Assembly: GCA_946406115.1 (NCBI GenBank)
Contig: OX291540.1
Location: 8,428,563 to 8,492,562, forward strand
Origin: Apoda limacodes
Lineage: Eukaryota; Arthropoda; Insecta; Lepidoptera; Limacodidae
Direction: 5' to 3'
DNA: 64,000 nt
Position numbers and translations under genes: made by a program. Below the pieces are notes generated by a model, which saw only the letters and a list, made by a program, of their open reading frames with translations, did not search any database and had not been told where the DNA came from. Positions 1-10,807 of this stretch are shown here, piece by piece (the stretch's first letter is position 1; each line of letters opens with the position of its first letter).

Positions 1-1040
1 TGAAAGCCTTAAAAATCTTAGTCGTTAATCTAGCTAGAACCTACTTTCCCATGAAGCTATGTGCCACTTTAGCTTTAGCGACTATTATGGACCAGTACTT
101 AGAACCGTAACAAATTTTCCTAGTTGAGTGCCAAATTATGTAAAAATAGTGCAACGAGGGTGGGTGGTGGGCGAGGTCTTATATTATTTTGTGTGACTAA
201 TTATGGATGGCCCTTTGATGATATTTGATATTTTATTAATGATGATATTTTCTGGTGGTTACGTCAATCAAAATAACGTAACTTCACACAGAGATTTATA
301 TACGAGATTTGACATTACCAAACTTAGCGTGACTACTGGGCCTATGTGTCGTTATTTATGGGTGGTCTGTAACTAATTTTATGTGCAACGATTTATACAT
401 GTAGTTGCATTGGGAAATAAATAAACGCATCCATAAACTTAGACCATCACAGTCGTCAATCTTTCAAAGACATTACTTGTCTGGCTCACGCCTTCATGCA
501 GTCAGATGGTTTCGTGACCTGGTAGCATATTGCAAACATTCTCGAGACCTCCAGATTAGAGCATTCAAGAGAAAAATGTATGCTACTTGCTGTTACCTCT
601 CGAAAACCGTAAAAGCACTCGCATACATTTCACTCCTGAATTAACAAGTCTGGCGTACTCGAGTCTGTCCGCAATAAGCTCCCTGGATCCTGTTACCCTG
701 GTGTATAAATACTCTTCGATGTACCGATGTATGCTCGATGATGCTTTAGAGTAATTTTTCAGTTTTTTTTGCCTTCTAGAAGGATAGACAGCTTAACTTG
801 AAACCGTGATCGACTTATCGATCGTGCCATAGCACTTGACACATATATAAAGGAAATGGTAAAAAAGATTAAACTAAGAAAAAAGAAAAAAAATGTTTTA
901 ATTAGATAAGATTAAAAATTGATTATATTATGCTCAAACCACACTCAAAAAACCAAAATAAATTTAGTAAAAAAATAAGATTCCAGAACATTTTGTCTAA
1001 CGATCTCGATCAACTTTTTTGTGAATGATTAAGTGTATTA
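1..1040. other. 3' flank of ci, no recognised gene
   Basis: AT-rich intergenic sequence. A plus-strand open frame at 405-644 has no recognisable domain and no supporting context, so it is not called as a gene. An A-rich tract near 850-900 could be the tail of an old retroposed insertion, but I cannot identify a body for it. Confidence 0.5.
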
Positions 1041-1044
1041 AGTG

Positions 1045-1676
1045 CAACTCCTAGTGACTTATAAAGTCCTAGTACATCAATCTTATAAACACACAAAATC
1101 TTCATTGAAGTAAGAAATACAATGATGATGCTCAATTACAGGATGCATAGGTAAACCAAATTAAAATGGAAATAACATAAAATTGTACGACTAAAAATCT
1201 TTTATTTAAAACATTAATTGTATTTTAGTTTATTTAAGTATTTTTAAAAGAGTAACTATCGAGTTTCTTGCCGGATTCTTCTCGGTAGAAATCAACAACA
1301 TTGTGAACCGGCGGGAAGGTGGGAGGGTTCAAAAAATAATATTTTATAACTTTGACGATTCAAAAGTGATTGTAAAATCCTTATTTGAATAAACCATTTT
1401 GACTTTGACTTTGACTTTGAATATATATATACATACATAGAAATAATCTCTCTTCGTTTATGACTCCCTGAAGGTTAGAGTCTTAGAAGAAAATATATTA
1501 TACATGCCATATCCATGGCAATAATATCATCAATATAAATAAATACTTTCATATCATATAGACGAAGAGAGATTATTTCTATGTATATATATTTATATTG
1601 TATTTCTTAATTCAATGAAGATTTTGTCTGTTTATAAGATTGATGTTCTAGGACTTTATAAGTCACTAGGAGTTGT
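1045..1676. repeat. Interrupted hairpin (nested inverted repeats)
   Basis: An outer pair of about 78 bp (1,045-1,122 against 1,597-1,675) is inverted and matches with only a few differences. An inner pair (about 1,423-1,457 against 1,561-1,592) shares the sequence around AATAATCTCTCTTCGT. The left side is interrupted by an RTE-like tail at 1,255-1,422. This looks like one long foldback element later split by a LINE fragment. Confidence 0.75.
1255..1422 (+). mobile_element. RTE-type LINE 3' tail (short fragment)
   Basis: The segment runs from a GAGTTTCTTGCCGG block to a TTTGAC repeat ending at about 1,420, with AATAAA just before the repeat. This layout resembles the 3' ends of RTE LINEs and dependent SINEs in Lepidoptera. 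No coding sequence remains. The family name is from recollection of the repeat style. Confidence 0.5.
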
Positions 1677-1741
1677 ATGTGACGCTCGTTACGAGCGTAT
1701 TTCCAAATCAAAGATGTAGTTGGGATTTTCATCAGACTTGT

Positions 1742-1861
1742 ACCTCGGTAGCTCAGTGGTAGGGCAGTTACACGGAATGTTAGGGTCGCAGGTTCAAGTC
1801 CTGGCTCGAGGTTAATCTTTTGACTGCATCTTTGATATGAAAGTATTTATTTATATTGATA
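1742..1861 (+). mobile_element. tRNA-derived SINE
   Basis: Bases 1,742-1,812 fold as a tRNA-like head. The 5' ACCTCGG pairs with TCGAGGT at 1,806-1,812, giving a 7-bp acceptor stem. A polymerase III A box (TAGCTCAGTGG, 1,749-1,759) and B box (GGTTCAAGTCC, about 1,791-1,801) are present. The anticodon arm and one T-stem pair are poor, so it is not a working tRNA gene. The tail (GACTGCATCTTTGATATGAA, then AT-rich) recurs at 63,220-63,260, and its last 28 bases recur inverted at 1,529-1,556. This supports a dispersed SINE family. Confidence 0.7.
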
Positions 1862-1869
1862 AGTTTATT

Positions 1870-2620
1870 AAGTGATGATAGAAGCAGAAACGCCAAAAAA
1901 ATTAAAGTTGTTGCATATTCTTTTGTGTATCTTTGTAAGCTTTTTTTTTTCTCTGGAGGTTCAGAGATTTTCCATTAAATTAAAAAAAAAAATGATTAGA
2001 ACCATAGAACAGAAAATAGAACATAAGAAACAATTCAGACAAAGATGTATATCAAGCTACACTATGGGTTCTCTAAAAAGGGTGTAATTGGATTTTCAAA
2101 AGGGTCAGATACGCGCGAGTCGTACCCTCTCCTGAGTTTTTAATCGTCGATACCACAGGCTTCGGTGGTAGTTATAGTATACACCTTGGTGGTAGAAATT
2201 AAAGATGCCGCATTGATCTATCAATCATCATAAATCTGAAAGCAAAACAATAACAGAAATGCGTTTTTGTGAGAAAAAGGAGTGTTAATGCGATTTTCTC
2301 GTGTGCTAACATTTTTATTTGCTTTTATTTAGATTTTTGGCATTTTTCCAATCGCATGTGACTGCTCGTATATATGACGGGTAACATGAGTCTTAGCGAG
2401 ACGCTAAATAACTACAAATAGTGAAAAGAAAATGTACCTACTTTAAAATCTAACAGCAAAGAGTTTGTGTTAATTTTGACTAACGGGAAGATAAAATAAC
2501 CCGTCAAATACACAAGATATCTTGAGCACCCATTTATTTTTAAAAATCATTTGATTTGTATGTTTCGAACATCACACACTGATGTACTCAGCTATAGTAA
2601 TCATAGTGACGTCACATTGT
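1870..2620. other. Intergenic, no recognised feature
   Basis: AT-rich sequence. A plus-strand frame at 1,872-2,087 is low-complexity (Lys and Phe rich) with no domain. Nothing else was recognised. Confidence 0.4.
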
Positions 2621-2621
2621 C

Positions 2622-3660
2622 GTGATGGTCTCCTTCGCAATGGAAAGATGCAATTGTTATAGGCATCTATAAGCCAGGGATAGCTCGTACCGAGCCATCC
2701 TCCTATCGCCCTATAAGTTTACTTAGGCCCTTGGTAAACTTCGCCTACGGAACGCAATAGTCTATAAACTATACAACTATCAGTTGCTAGGCCGCCTCGT
2801 GCTCATCATACGAGTCTATTTGTCGAACTGCAGCTTTCGCTACAGAGTCGGAGGCACTCTTTCTTCTCCCCGTCCCATAGAAGCAGGAGGGTCCGTGCTC
2901 GCCCCTATCTTGTACCTTCTATACACAAATGACATCCCTAAAACTATAGGTACCCAATTAGCCCTCTTCGCGGACGATCCCGCTATCTATACTACCGATA
3001 CGCAAGTGAGTTGAATCACTAAGAGACTCCAATCCGTTATCACCGCCCTAAGCGAATGGTTCGGAAATGTAGAATCGAAGTGAATCCCGACAAAAGCTCT
3101 GCCGTTTCCCTCTCACTTTTCGGCCGTGCCATTCCTTGGCAAAACAAGGCTAAATATCTCGGTGTGACCCTGGATAGGCGTTTGAACTTTCGCGATCACA
3201 CCAAAATAATTAGAGACCGCACCGCTTTTGTCTTCGGTCGTCTATATCCCATGATAGGCAAGTACAGTTAGATATCGCTTAGAAATAATCTGACTCTTTA
3301 CGTCACCTGCATCCGCCCTATACTAACATATGCTAGCGTCGTCTATGCATTGTCTTCCTCAGAGCGGCTTCTGGAGCCTCCTGGTACGTCCACAATGCGG
3401 ACCTACACAGGGACTTTGAGCTCCCCACGATTCCCCAAAATCTAAAAGTCCGCTTTTTCACCGCAAATCACCGGAATCGATTAATTGTGCAATTCACAAC
3501 CAATCATCCCCGACCGACCTACCAACCTAACTTTCGACCGGTCGAAAACTATTGTTATGCGGCCTCGGCACGTACGAACGGCCCCAAACGACAATCTCGC
3601 TATCCGGATAGCGAGATTAGTCTCAACGACCTCCCTTAATGGTTCTACCTCGTAAGAGTG
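2622..3660 (+). mobile_element. Jockey-like LINE reverse transcriptase fragment, degenerate
   Basis: Conceptual translation in shifting frames shows reverse-transcriptase blocks in the right order. SSYRPISLL lies at about 2,697, a GSVLAPILYLLYTNDIP block at about 2,893-2,938, FADD (the catalytic box) at about 2,968, VNPDKSSAV at about 3,080, and KYLGVTLD at about 3,150. A C-terminal YVHNADLHRDFELP stretch follows near 3,390. Stops and frame changes break it (for example near 3,015 and 3,270). The endonuclease domain and 5' part are missing, so it is a dead 5'-truncated copy. The catalytic box reads FADDPA where FADDTA or a similar sequence is usual. The strand is opposite to ci. Confidence 0.85.
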
Positions 3661-3899
3661 CCGGGTCGCTTCTCGACCCCACTCAATCGCAATCGCAACC
3701 CAAGCCGAGACTTGCCCCCCTTGAGCATTGGGCGCTATATGGGCTAAGATTCCTTCAGAGTCTCGCCCTAAAAGCCCAGTGGAGCAGTAATGGCTGCAAC
3801 AGCCAACTGCATAGTAGTCCAGAAAAACAAACATTGGCTTTGGTTCGTTCTTTCATCGTTCCAGCATTTCTATTTGGTTCTCACCATAGACTCCAAGTT

Positions 3900-4129
3900 C
3901 TGTAATTTGTCCATTGGACTGTAAAGACCATCACAAAACTGACCATTCTTTAGAATTTTTTTTAGTTATTTATCACAAGTATTTAATTTAATATTCAATA
4001 TCTTAGGACATATCACAGTTTTTAATTAACATCGCAGCAAAATAATGATCAAGTGCTGCACGCGCATTTATGATATGATATTATAGTCATAGTCCGGCGG
4101 ATAGTCATGAGGGGCAAGGGCGGTACGTA
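3900..4129. other. Intergenic AT-rich
   Basis: No gene or clear repeat was recognised between the LINE remnant and the Helitron-like segment. Confidence 0.4.
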
Positions 4130-4416
4130 TTATTTAAAAATAATTTCACCTTCTACGTAGACAAAGTCGCGCGTTAATGTAAGCGTTAGACCAAAGAAAC
4201 TATTACTTCGTGACTGACTGACTGATCTATCAACGCACAGCTCCAACCTTTGACGGATCGAACTGAAATTTAGCACACATATAGCTATTGTGATGTAGGC
4301 GTGCGCTATGAAAGGATTGTTCAAAACTCACGCCCTAAACGGGGGTTCAAAGTTGCCGTAAAAATCCTACGCCGATAACCAAATTTAGGGCGGGCGAAGC
4401 CGCTGGCAAAAGCTAG
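4130..4416 (+). mobile_element. Helitron-like non-autonomous element, 3' end
   Basis: The segment ends in GGGCGAAGCCGCTGGCAAAAGCTAG followed by T. It has a short GC-rich hairpin about 10 bases before a terminal CTAG, the usual layout of a Helitron 3' end (CTRR, insertion between A and T). The 5' boundary is uncertain. A similar end occurs in the other orientation at about 36,562-36,592. No helicase is present. Confidence 0.45.
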
Positions 4417-4584
4417 TAGAATTACAAAACTTACGAATGGTTAAATTGGTTTTGTTTTTTAGAACGGAAATAACGCTTTTTTATAGAAGTTAAATCTGCA
4501 AGACCTTCTTATATTATTATTTCAGTTGTTTTCTCGAGTCATTAAAATCTCATGTGACAATTTAATGACTTGCAGTCGCTCAAA

Positions 4585-4812
4585 TAGGGCTATGTTCCAA
4601 ATCACGCCGAGTAATTATCGCCCGGTAAAGTTGAAAAATCAACCCGTTCTGGAACGAGCGTTTGACAGTTAATTTTCACACTGACAGGAGAGATTTTCAA
4701 CCTTTTCTATGGCTGTGTAAAAATTCAACTTGACAGTTGGAAAATTACTCTACCCCAGTCGTCCCAAAACCACTTTTTTAACTTCCTCGTTGCGATTTGG
4801 AACACACCCTAG
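4585..4812. mobile_element. Short MITE with terminal inverted repeats
   Basis: The left end (about TAGGGCTATGTTCCAAATC at 4,585) matches the reverse complement of the right end (GATTTGGAACACACCCTA, ending about 4,812). The terminal repeats are roughly 27 bp with mismatches. The 228-bp interior is non-coding and also partly self-complementary. The superfamily is not determined. Confidence 0.65.
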
Positions 4813-5837
4813 ACAAGTCCAAATGAACGCACCGTAAACAAATAGTCCAGTTGGTAAAGGTCAAAATACATCAAAATCTACTGAACCTATTACGGCAAAT
4901 TTTCTATATAGTGTTAAGTTCTTTGTCAGTTTTCTTATTTCACTTTAATCGATATAAAATTTATTTCAATAACAAACAGAAAGCTTTATTAATTTCTTAA
5001 AAAAAGGTAAGTTGTATAAGCTGTACCTATACGTTAAAAAACTTTAAATTGTTGGTATACTGCCAACCGAGAAAAAGAAATTGCTTAAAAACTAGCAAGC
5101 AAGATCGAATAAAAAAAATAATGAATTTCAAAGAAGATAAAATGTGCCTACTTTCATTTGACTATACTAGTATGTCATTAAATTTGCTATAATTTTTGTC
5201 CGTTTTTTTAACCCTGAGAAGGTCCAAGAACTAAAAAAAAAAGTGAAAACTTGAATATTAACGTTGTGCATTTTTGATATTTTGGAATGGTTAGGGAATA
5301 ATTTTGAACGAATTGCTTTAACTATCAGCATAAAAGTAATATTATTTATGTGGTAAAATACAATATTCATTTGTGCCCTATCGTACACAAACTAGACAAT
5401 TTATGTTACAATAAAAATTTAACACTTCAGAACTTTCGCCGCACAGTAGGACGAGTGGAATATACTTCCTCTCCTACGCCCCGCCAGCGGTCTACAATCC
5501 CTCCGTCTTAAGAATTTTCGATCAGGTCACATGTCCTGACGCGAGTTTATCATTTTTTACCCAAAACAAAAAAGTGCACAACGCCGCTAAAGAAGTTTTC
5601 ACTTTAAAAGTGTTTCTGTACCTGAAACTAATCCTTATCCGTCTGTCTGTTTATCTGTCGGTGTAAGACCGTTTATCTCTGGAAGTCTGGTCCCGTGAAA
5701 CTGTATAAAAATAAAGCTTATAAATTAAATCGTGCAAAAAATTATATATTTTGACACTTGCAAATAAATCAAAACTTATAGGGTAGTTTCCGTTGACCTA
5801 CGCTAAGCTATGGTCACACAGCACAAGTTAAAGAAAA
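4813..5837. other. Intergenic, no gene
   Basis: Mostly AT-rich. A slightly more GC-rich patch lies at about 5,430-5,560. A segment near 5,640-5,720 (CCGTCTGTCTGTTTATCTG) resembles the inner part of the dispersed GGCCAAGTGCGAGT repeat seen at 60,966-61,605. No coding region is supported. Confidence 0.4.
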
Positions 5838-6432
5838 AATCAAAAATCGATAATTTTTAGTTATAACAGATTAAATATATTTTTATTTGATTACAAACTT
5901 ACAATTGCAGTTGTTATATCGTGACGTACATATGTACATATGTACGTCACCGTACTTATGGGGTTATAAACAGTATTTATGAGATAACATGTTTTTAACT
6001 ACAAAGTTTATCCTACAATCTGATTTTGGGGTGAAGTGAACTTAAAATATACTCGAAATAACGGCCAAAACTCTTCGAGAGCTAATTTGATTTGTGATGG
6101 ACGAACTATTTACAAACTTATTTCTACAGAACCCTCAGTGTCAGGCTCACACTTGTACGGTTTTTTAAAAAAACAAAAATCAATCACTTTTAGTTGTAAC
6201 AGATTGAACATATTTTTTATTTGATTACAAACAATTGTAGTTGTTATATTGACCGTGACGTACATATGTTTATATGTACGTCACCGTACGTATGTGGTAT
6301 AAGCAGTATGTATGGGATTACATTTTTTTAACTACAAAGTTTATCCTACAATCTGATTTTGGGGTGAAGTGAACATAAATTGTACGCGAAATAACGGTCA
6401 AAAGTCTTCGAGACCTTAATGATTTGCGGTGG
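5838..6432. repeat. Two-copy tandem repeat (~340 bp) with conserved palindrome, second copy split by LINE
   Basis: Unit 1 starts at about 5,838 and unit 2 at about 6,178. The units share long blocks such as CTACAAAGTTTATCCTACAA and GGGGTGAAGTGAAC. Each carries a palindrome centred on TGACGTACATATG. The first (5,921-5,950) is a perfect 30-base palindrome and the second (6,255-6,284) differs slightly. Unit 2 stops after GTGGACGAACT at about 6,431, where a LINE begins. Its missing end (ATTTACAAACTTATTTCTAC and following) resumes at about 9,613, beyond the LINE. Confidence 0.85.
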
Positions 6433-9400
6433 ACGAACTTTTTTTTTATACCACTCAGGTGGCAAACAAGCACATACACCGCCTGATGGTAAGCGGTCAC
6501 CGTGGCCGCTTGCAACACCAGAAGTATCACTCGCGCGTTGCCGACCCTTCAAAAATCCAATAACTTCTTAATAACTTCATACTGTAGTCCTTAGAGAAAA
6601 CCTTGTCAGGGAGCTCATTCCACAACTCAAGCGTTCGCGGGAGGAAGTTTCTCTAAAACCGCACTGTACGCGACCATTTTGGTTCTAAAGTGTGAGAATG
6701 CATTCCCTGCCGATGGCGAGCGGTGCGATGGTAGAAAGTAGCCGTGGGCATCATTTCGAACAATCCTCAGAATACATCCCATTGTGCAAGCGGTAGAACA
6801 CGCACATGGAGGCAAAGTCTCTCCTCAGACTTAGGGGCTCGATACGGCAAGTGAGTTTGGGATCGTCGGCAATTCTTACAGCCCGTCGTTGTACCGAGTC
6901 AAATGAGCCAAACTGGTATCCGGGTGCACCCGCTCAGAGACGGTAGCAGTACTCCATATGGGGCCGAACTTGCGACTCGTAAAGCAGCAACCTCTGCCCC
7001 GACGTGAAGTACTGCCTCGCTTTGTTGAGTACACCTAGTTTTTTGGATGCCAGCTTCACCTTATCTTGTAAATGATCTCGGAACTGAACATCGCTGGAGA
7101 TGTCAACACCAAGGATCCCAATGCTCTTGGAGATAGAGAAGGGAGTGTTCTGGAATTGTGGGACTACAGTGAATGGGGTTTTCTTAGCGGTGAACGTGCA
7201 GACTTGTGTCTTTGTAGGGTTAAATCGGACCAAGTTTACCCGTCCCCAGGTCTGCCTGACAGTGTGGTCTCGATTTGAGACACAAGTTCTCCGCGGTTTT
7301 CCTCCACAATGGAACGAGGGATGTTTGTAGGACCCACGTAATAAGCGTCTCCAGTACTGTCATCTGCATAGCAATGCATGTTGTTGATGTCCAACATGTC
7401 ATTGATATGCAGTAGAAAGAGCTTAGGAGACAGCACAGAGCCTTGCGGGACAGTAGCATTAATTCATGCTATCAGAGCAACTACTGTTAACTACGGTTCG
7501 TATGCGTCTGCCGGACAAAAAGCTAGTCATTTCTAGCCATTGCTAGGCACTCCGTAAGATGGCAACTTCGATAGAAGACCCCGGTGCCAGGCCCGATCGA
7601 ACGCCTTCGCTATGTCCAGGCTACATGCCAATGCCTCCCGCTGACTCACAATGGCTAGTGCCCAACGGTGTGTGAGATACATTAGAAGGTCACCAGTCGA
7701 GCGACAGTGGCGAAAGACGATCACTGACCAGGTCATGTTCTTCTAGGTATCTTAGAACCTGTGTTGATCACACGTTCCATCACCTTGGAGAGGAGAGAGA
7801 TAATAGCGATAGGCCTGTAAATCGATGGATCTGATCTATCGCCCTTTTTGGGCACCGGGTGCACATTCGCAGTCTTCCATGAACACGCAAATTGCCTAGT
7901 ATGGTAGGAAAGCGCGAAGAGGCGCGTGAATACAGGACATAACTTAGGAGCACACTGCTTAAGCACCTGCTGGTATACCGTCTGGCCCACTCGACTTATG
8001 AACGTCTAAAGAAAGCAACGCCCGCCGGACCTCCCGCTGTGTTATGGAGATTTCCGGCATGGTCTTACCACACCACGGTATAGTAGGTGGTACAGCCCCT
8101 TCATCGTTCATATTCGAGTTTGAGGCAAAGAGACTGCCCAGTAGATCGGCTTTCTCTTTAGCACTATGGGCCAAGTCAACATCGGTCTTTCGCAGTGGTG
8201 GTAACGACGACTGGTAAAAGTTCCCTTAGGCAGCTTTGGCAAGCGACCAGAAAGCACGACTCCCAGAAGGATAGCTCGCAAGTCGCCCACCTATTTTGCC
8301 GATGAATTGGAATTTTGCTCTGGCAGTTGCTTTCTTACTGAACTTCGAGGTAGCATTTAATTTGCGTTTTACCTCAAAAATATTTGGATCCTTATTATTA
8401 CAAGCCGTGGTCCAAGCCTCATATGTAGTTTGCTTAACAATTCTAGCTTCTCTGTAAGACCTATTAGACCACGGTCGTTTTTTAATGCCGGCAGCTACTC
8501 GCGGGTTAGGACTATAACATTCCATACCAGCGAGGATTGTCGTAGTGACTGCGGATGCGCATACGTTAGGATCTTCTGAACTGCAGATCTGCCTCCACAG
8601 GTACGATAAATAAAATTTTCGCAGTCCATCCCAGCCTACCGACTTATAATGCCACACACGACGCCAATTAGTTGGCACAGATGGATCGGGTTGTGTGCAT
8701 GACTTGAGTCCGAACGAGACAGTGGTCCGAGGAGCCTAAAGGCGCATCCACTGAGACGGAATATCCGTCCGGACGTGTAGTCAGCAGAAGGTGTGGCCTT
8801 CGTAATCTACGCGCACCCGACAGGTCCCTGTCTTCAAGGCTATGAAGGCGACGACAGCAGATATCCTCCCGAACGAACATACATACACCGGCACGACTCC
8901 CAAAATTGTGCTCGAGTTTGAAGCTGGGATAATGAAGGTATGATGTATCGGCCGGGTAGGATATCCGCGTCTCCGTTAGAAAAAGAATAGGCGGCTGCGC
9001 AGTCTCGAGATAGTGGTGAACTGCGTTAAAATTTGCGTGACTACCCCTGATTTTGCAAAAATCAACATTATATGTGAATGGAGTAGCCGCTGTAAAAACT
9101 CTTTTCCTTTTCGCTTTTTGGCCATTTTTTAAAAATGATACTTAGACTAAAAATGAGGATTCACTGCACAGACAGAAAAAACACAAAAGGTGTGTTACTA
9201 GAACTGCCGAAGCACGGCACAGATAATACGGTTGATGGCACGGCGGGCGGTAGGGCCCCTGATCATCCTCTGTTGTAGTAGCCGGGTCCACGCCGCCTGT
9301 CTTCTACTCCGGCACGACTACCACTTCAGAGACTTTACACAGGCTGGCGGATCAGTTTCCCAGGGCAGAGATTAAGTGATCCCTGGGTTCGGGAACCCGT

Positions 9401-9612
9401 TCAACCTGCGGGCGGCCAGCGGTCAGCCGTTTCATCAGGTCTCCCTGACCGCCCTACCACCACGCCGCGTCTACGCCGAGCAATGACAGTAAAAACTACT
9501 ACTTCCCCAGTTCGGGTTGCTCATTCGAGCAAGTACTCGCTATGCCCTGCTTTATTTGTTCGGGCGGCTTATTCGAGCGAGCACTTGCAGTGCCCTATCT
9601 CTCTCAAATTAA
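6433..9612 (-). mobile_element. Near full-length but broken jockey/R1-like LINE
   Basis: Read on the minus strand from about 9,600 to 6,433. A GC-rich 5' region comes first. The endonuclease follows (LFLTETRI near 8,990 and the SDH box in LGSSDHCLV near 8,710), then a linker, then reverse transcriptase. RT blocks are YRPIAIISLLSKVMERVI near 7,800, DIAKAFDRAWHRG near 7,600, and YADDS near 7,365 in place of the usual YADDT. After these come an NPTKTQVCTF/ILGVDIS block near 7,100-7,230 and a C-terminal FYRL-type region. The 3' end has the CATCAGGCGG...GTTTGCCACCTGAGTGGTATA motif followed by an A run (6,437-6,447 as T on the plus strand). Several frameshifts and stops interrupt the frame, so it is inactive. 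It sits inside the second unit of the 340-bp repeat, giving clear empty-site evidence. Confidence 0.9.
9511..9596 (-). repeat. Two tandem monomers at the LINE 5' end
   Basis: A 38-base unit at 9,511-9,548 recurs at 9,559-9,596 (period 48), sharing TTCGGG, ATTCGAGC and TGCCCT blocks with some differences. Because the adjacent LINE runs on the minus strand, these lie at its extreme 5' end, where some LINEs carry promoter monomers. The promoter role is inferred. Confidence 0.6.
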
Positions 9613-9700
9613 TATTTACAAACTTATTTCTACAGAACCCTCAGTGTCCGAGTCAGGCCCACACTTGTTCGTTCGGGTTTTTTAAGATGGCTCGTATTCC
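9613..9700. repeat. Displaced end of the second 340-bp repeat unit
   Basis: The sequence from ATTTACAAACTTATTTCTAC through ACCCTCAGTGTC to GGTTTTTTAA matches unit 1 at about 6,107-6,170. It is the part of unit 2 cut off by the LINE insertion. Confidence 0.8.
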
Positions 9701-9719
9701 TTAGTAGAAGAGTTATGAA

Positions 9720-10807
9720 TCCGATGAGAAAATTCTATGATATTCTCTAGATTTAGACTATCGACTTATTCTGTCATTCAGGCATTTATTTCCTGTTTCA
9801 TTCTAATTGTAGTTTAGGTATCGACGAAAAGGTATATATTAAGAAAACAATGTAACTTATCATTAGATATTTTATTATAAAACCATTTGTTCACAGACCA
9901 CAGATTATCAAAATTGTTCATGTACAAACAGCAATTAAAAACAATAATTTACTACAGAATACATTTTTGTTCTATTACATTTTTGTGCGTTGATCTTTTT
10001 AAATAATAATTAACAAACTTACCACGATATTACTTAAATCTAGTAATCTCATTTTAACTTCACAAAGTAGGAGATTCGATGAATAATTCGAAACATTAAA
10101 AATATTGCTTTACTTCGCGATCTAAATTTAAAAACTTATACAAAGATAATTAAAATTGATTTCAAACAGTCTACAAAATTACACTTAACACTGTAAAAAT
10201 TCTAAAAAAGTATTTTGTACATTTCAACTTTAATAATTATTTTTAGAACTAGTAATCTCAAAATTCGAAATTCTTATTACAAACTATTTTAATGCTTGAT
10301 GCATTAAATAATCCGTTGAAATGTAAAAATGTATAAAAATTACGTCGTACGAGATTGTATAAAAGCTCAGAAAAAATGTAAGGCACTTTCTCCCATGTAA
10401 ATTATGTTATGTACAAATCATTATGTACATTTTACATGCACTTATAACATTATCTGTAATAACAACCATCTCAAGTAAATGCACACAATAAAACTATTGT
10501 ACTACTATATATATGGAAGACATAAAAAGTAATAAAAAGTCTACAATATTTACAAAAACACGTATTGTTTTAATTGAACTTGAATTGTCTTTTCTTTTTT
10601 AAAATATATAAAACCTATATTATTTTATTTGTCTCTGAAACCAACTTATAACAAATTTATAATTAATCAGTCTAAACATAAGAGATTACTAATTAACCGA
10701 TACGATTTTTTGAAAATACTCCAAAGTACAAGTTTTTAACAACATTAACATACGTAATAACAACAGTATACAACTTGAAAGCTGGTTTATGCAATAACCT
10801 TACAACA
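9720..10807 (-). other. ci: Probable 3' UTR of ci
   Basis: AT-rich sequence directly after the ci stop codon on the minus strand, free of recognisable transposon ends until about 9,700. AATAAA signals on the minus strand are at 10,624-10,629, 9,871-9,876 and 9,785-9,790, so the transcript could end at any of these. The extent is inferred. Confidence 0.5.
10624..10629 (-). terminator. ci: Candidate poly(A) signal of ci
   Basis: This is the first AATAAA hexamer on the minus strand after the stop, about 180 bases downstream. Alternatives exist at 9,871 and 9,785. No transcript evidence is available. Confidence 0.35.

Noticed and set aside
405..644. 79-codon plus-strand frame
   Set aside because: No domain, no context, and AT-rich surroundings with possible retroposon debris.
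1742..1812. Functional tRNA gene
   Set aside because: Anticodon stem does not pair and one T-stem pair fails; the flanks recur elsewhere as a SINE tail.
7072..7330. Plus-strand frames within the LINE region
   Set aside because: These are antisense shadows of the minus-strand LINE coding sequence.
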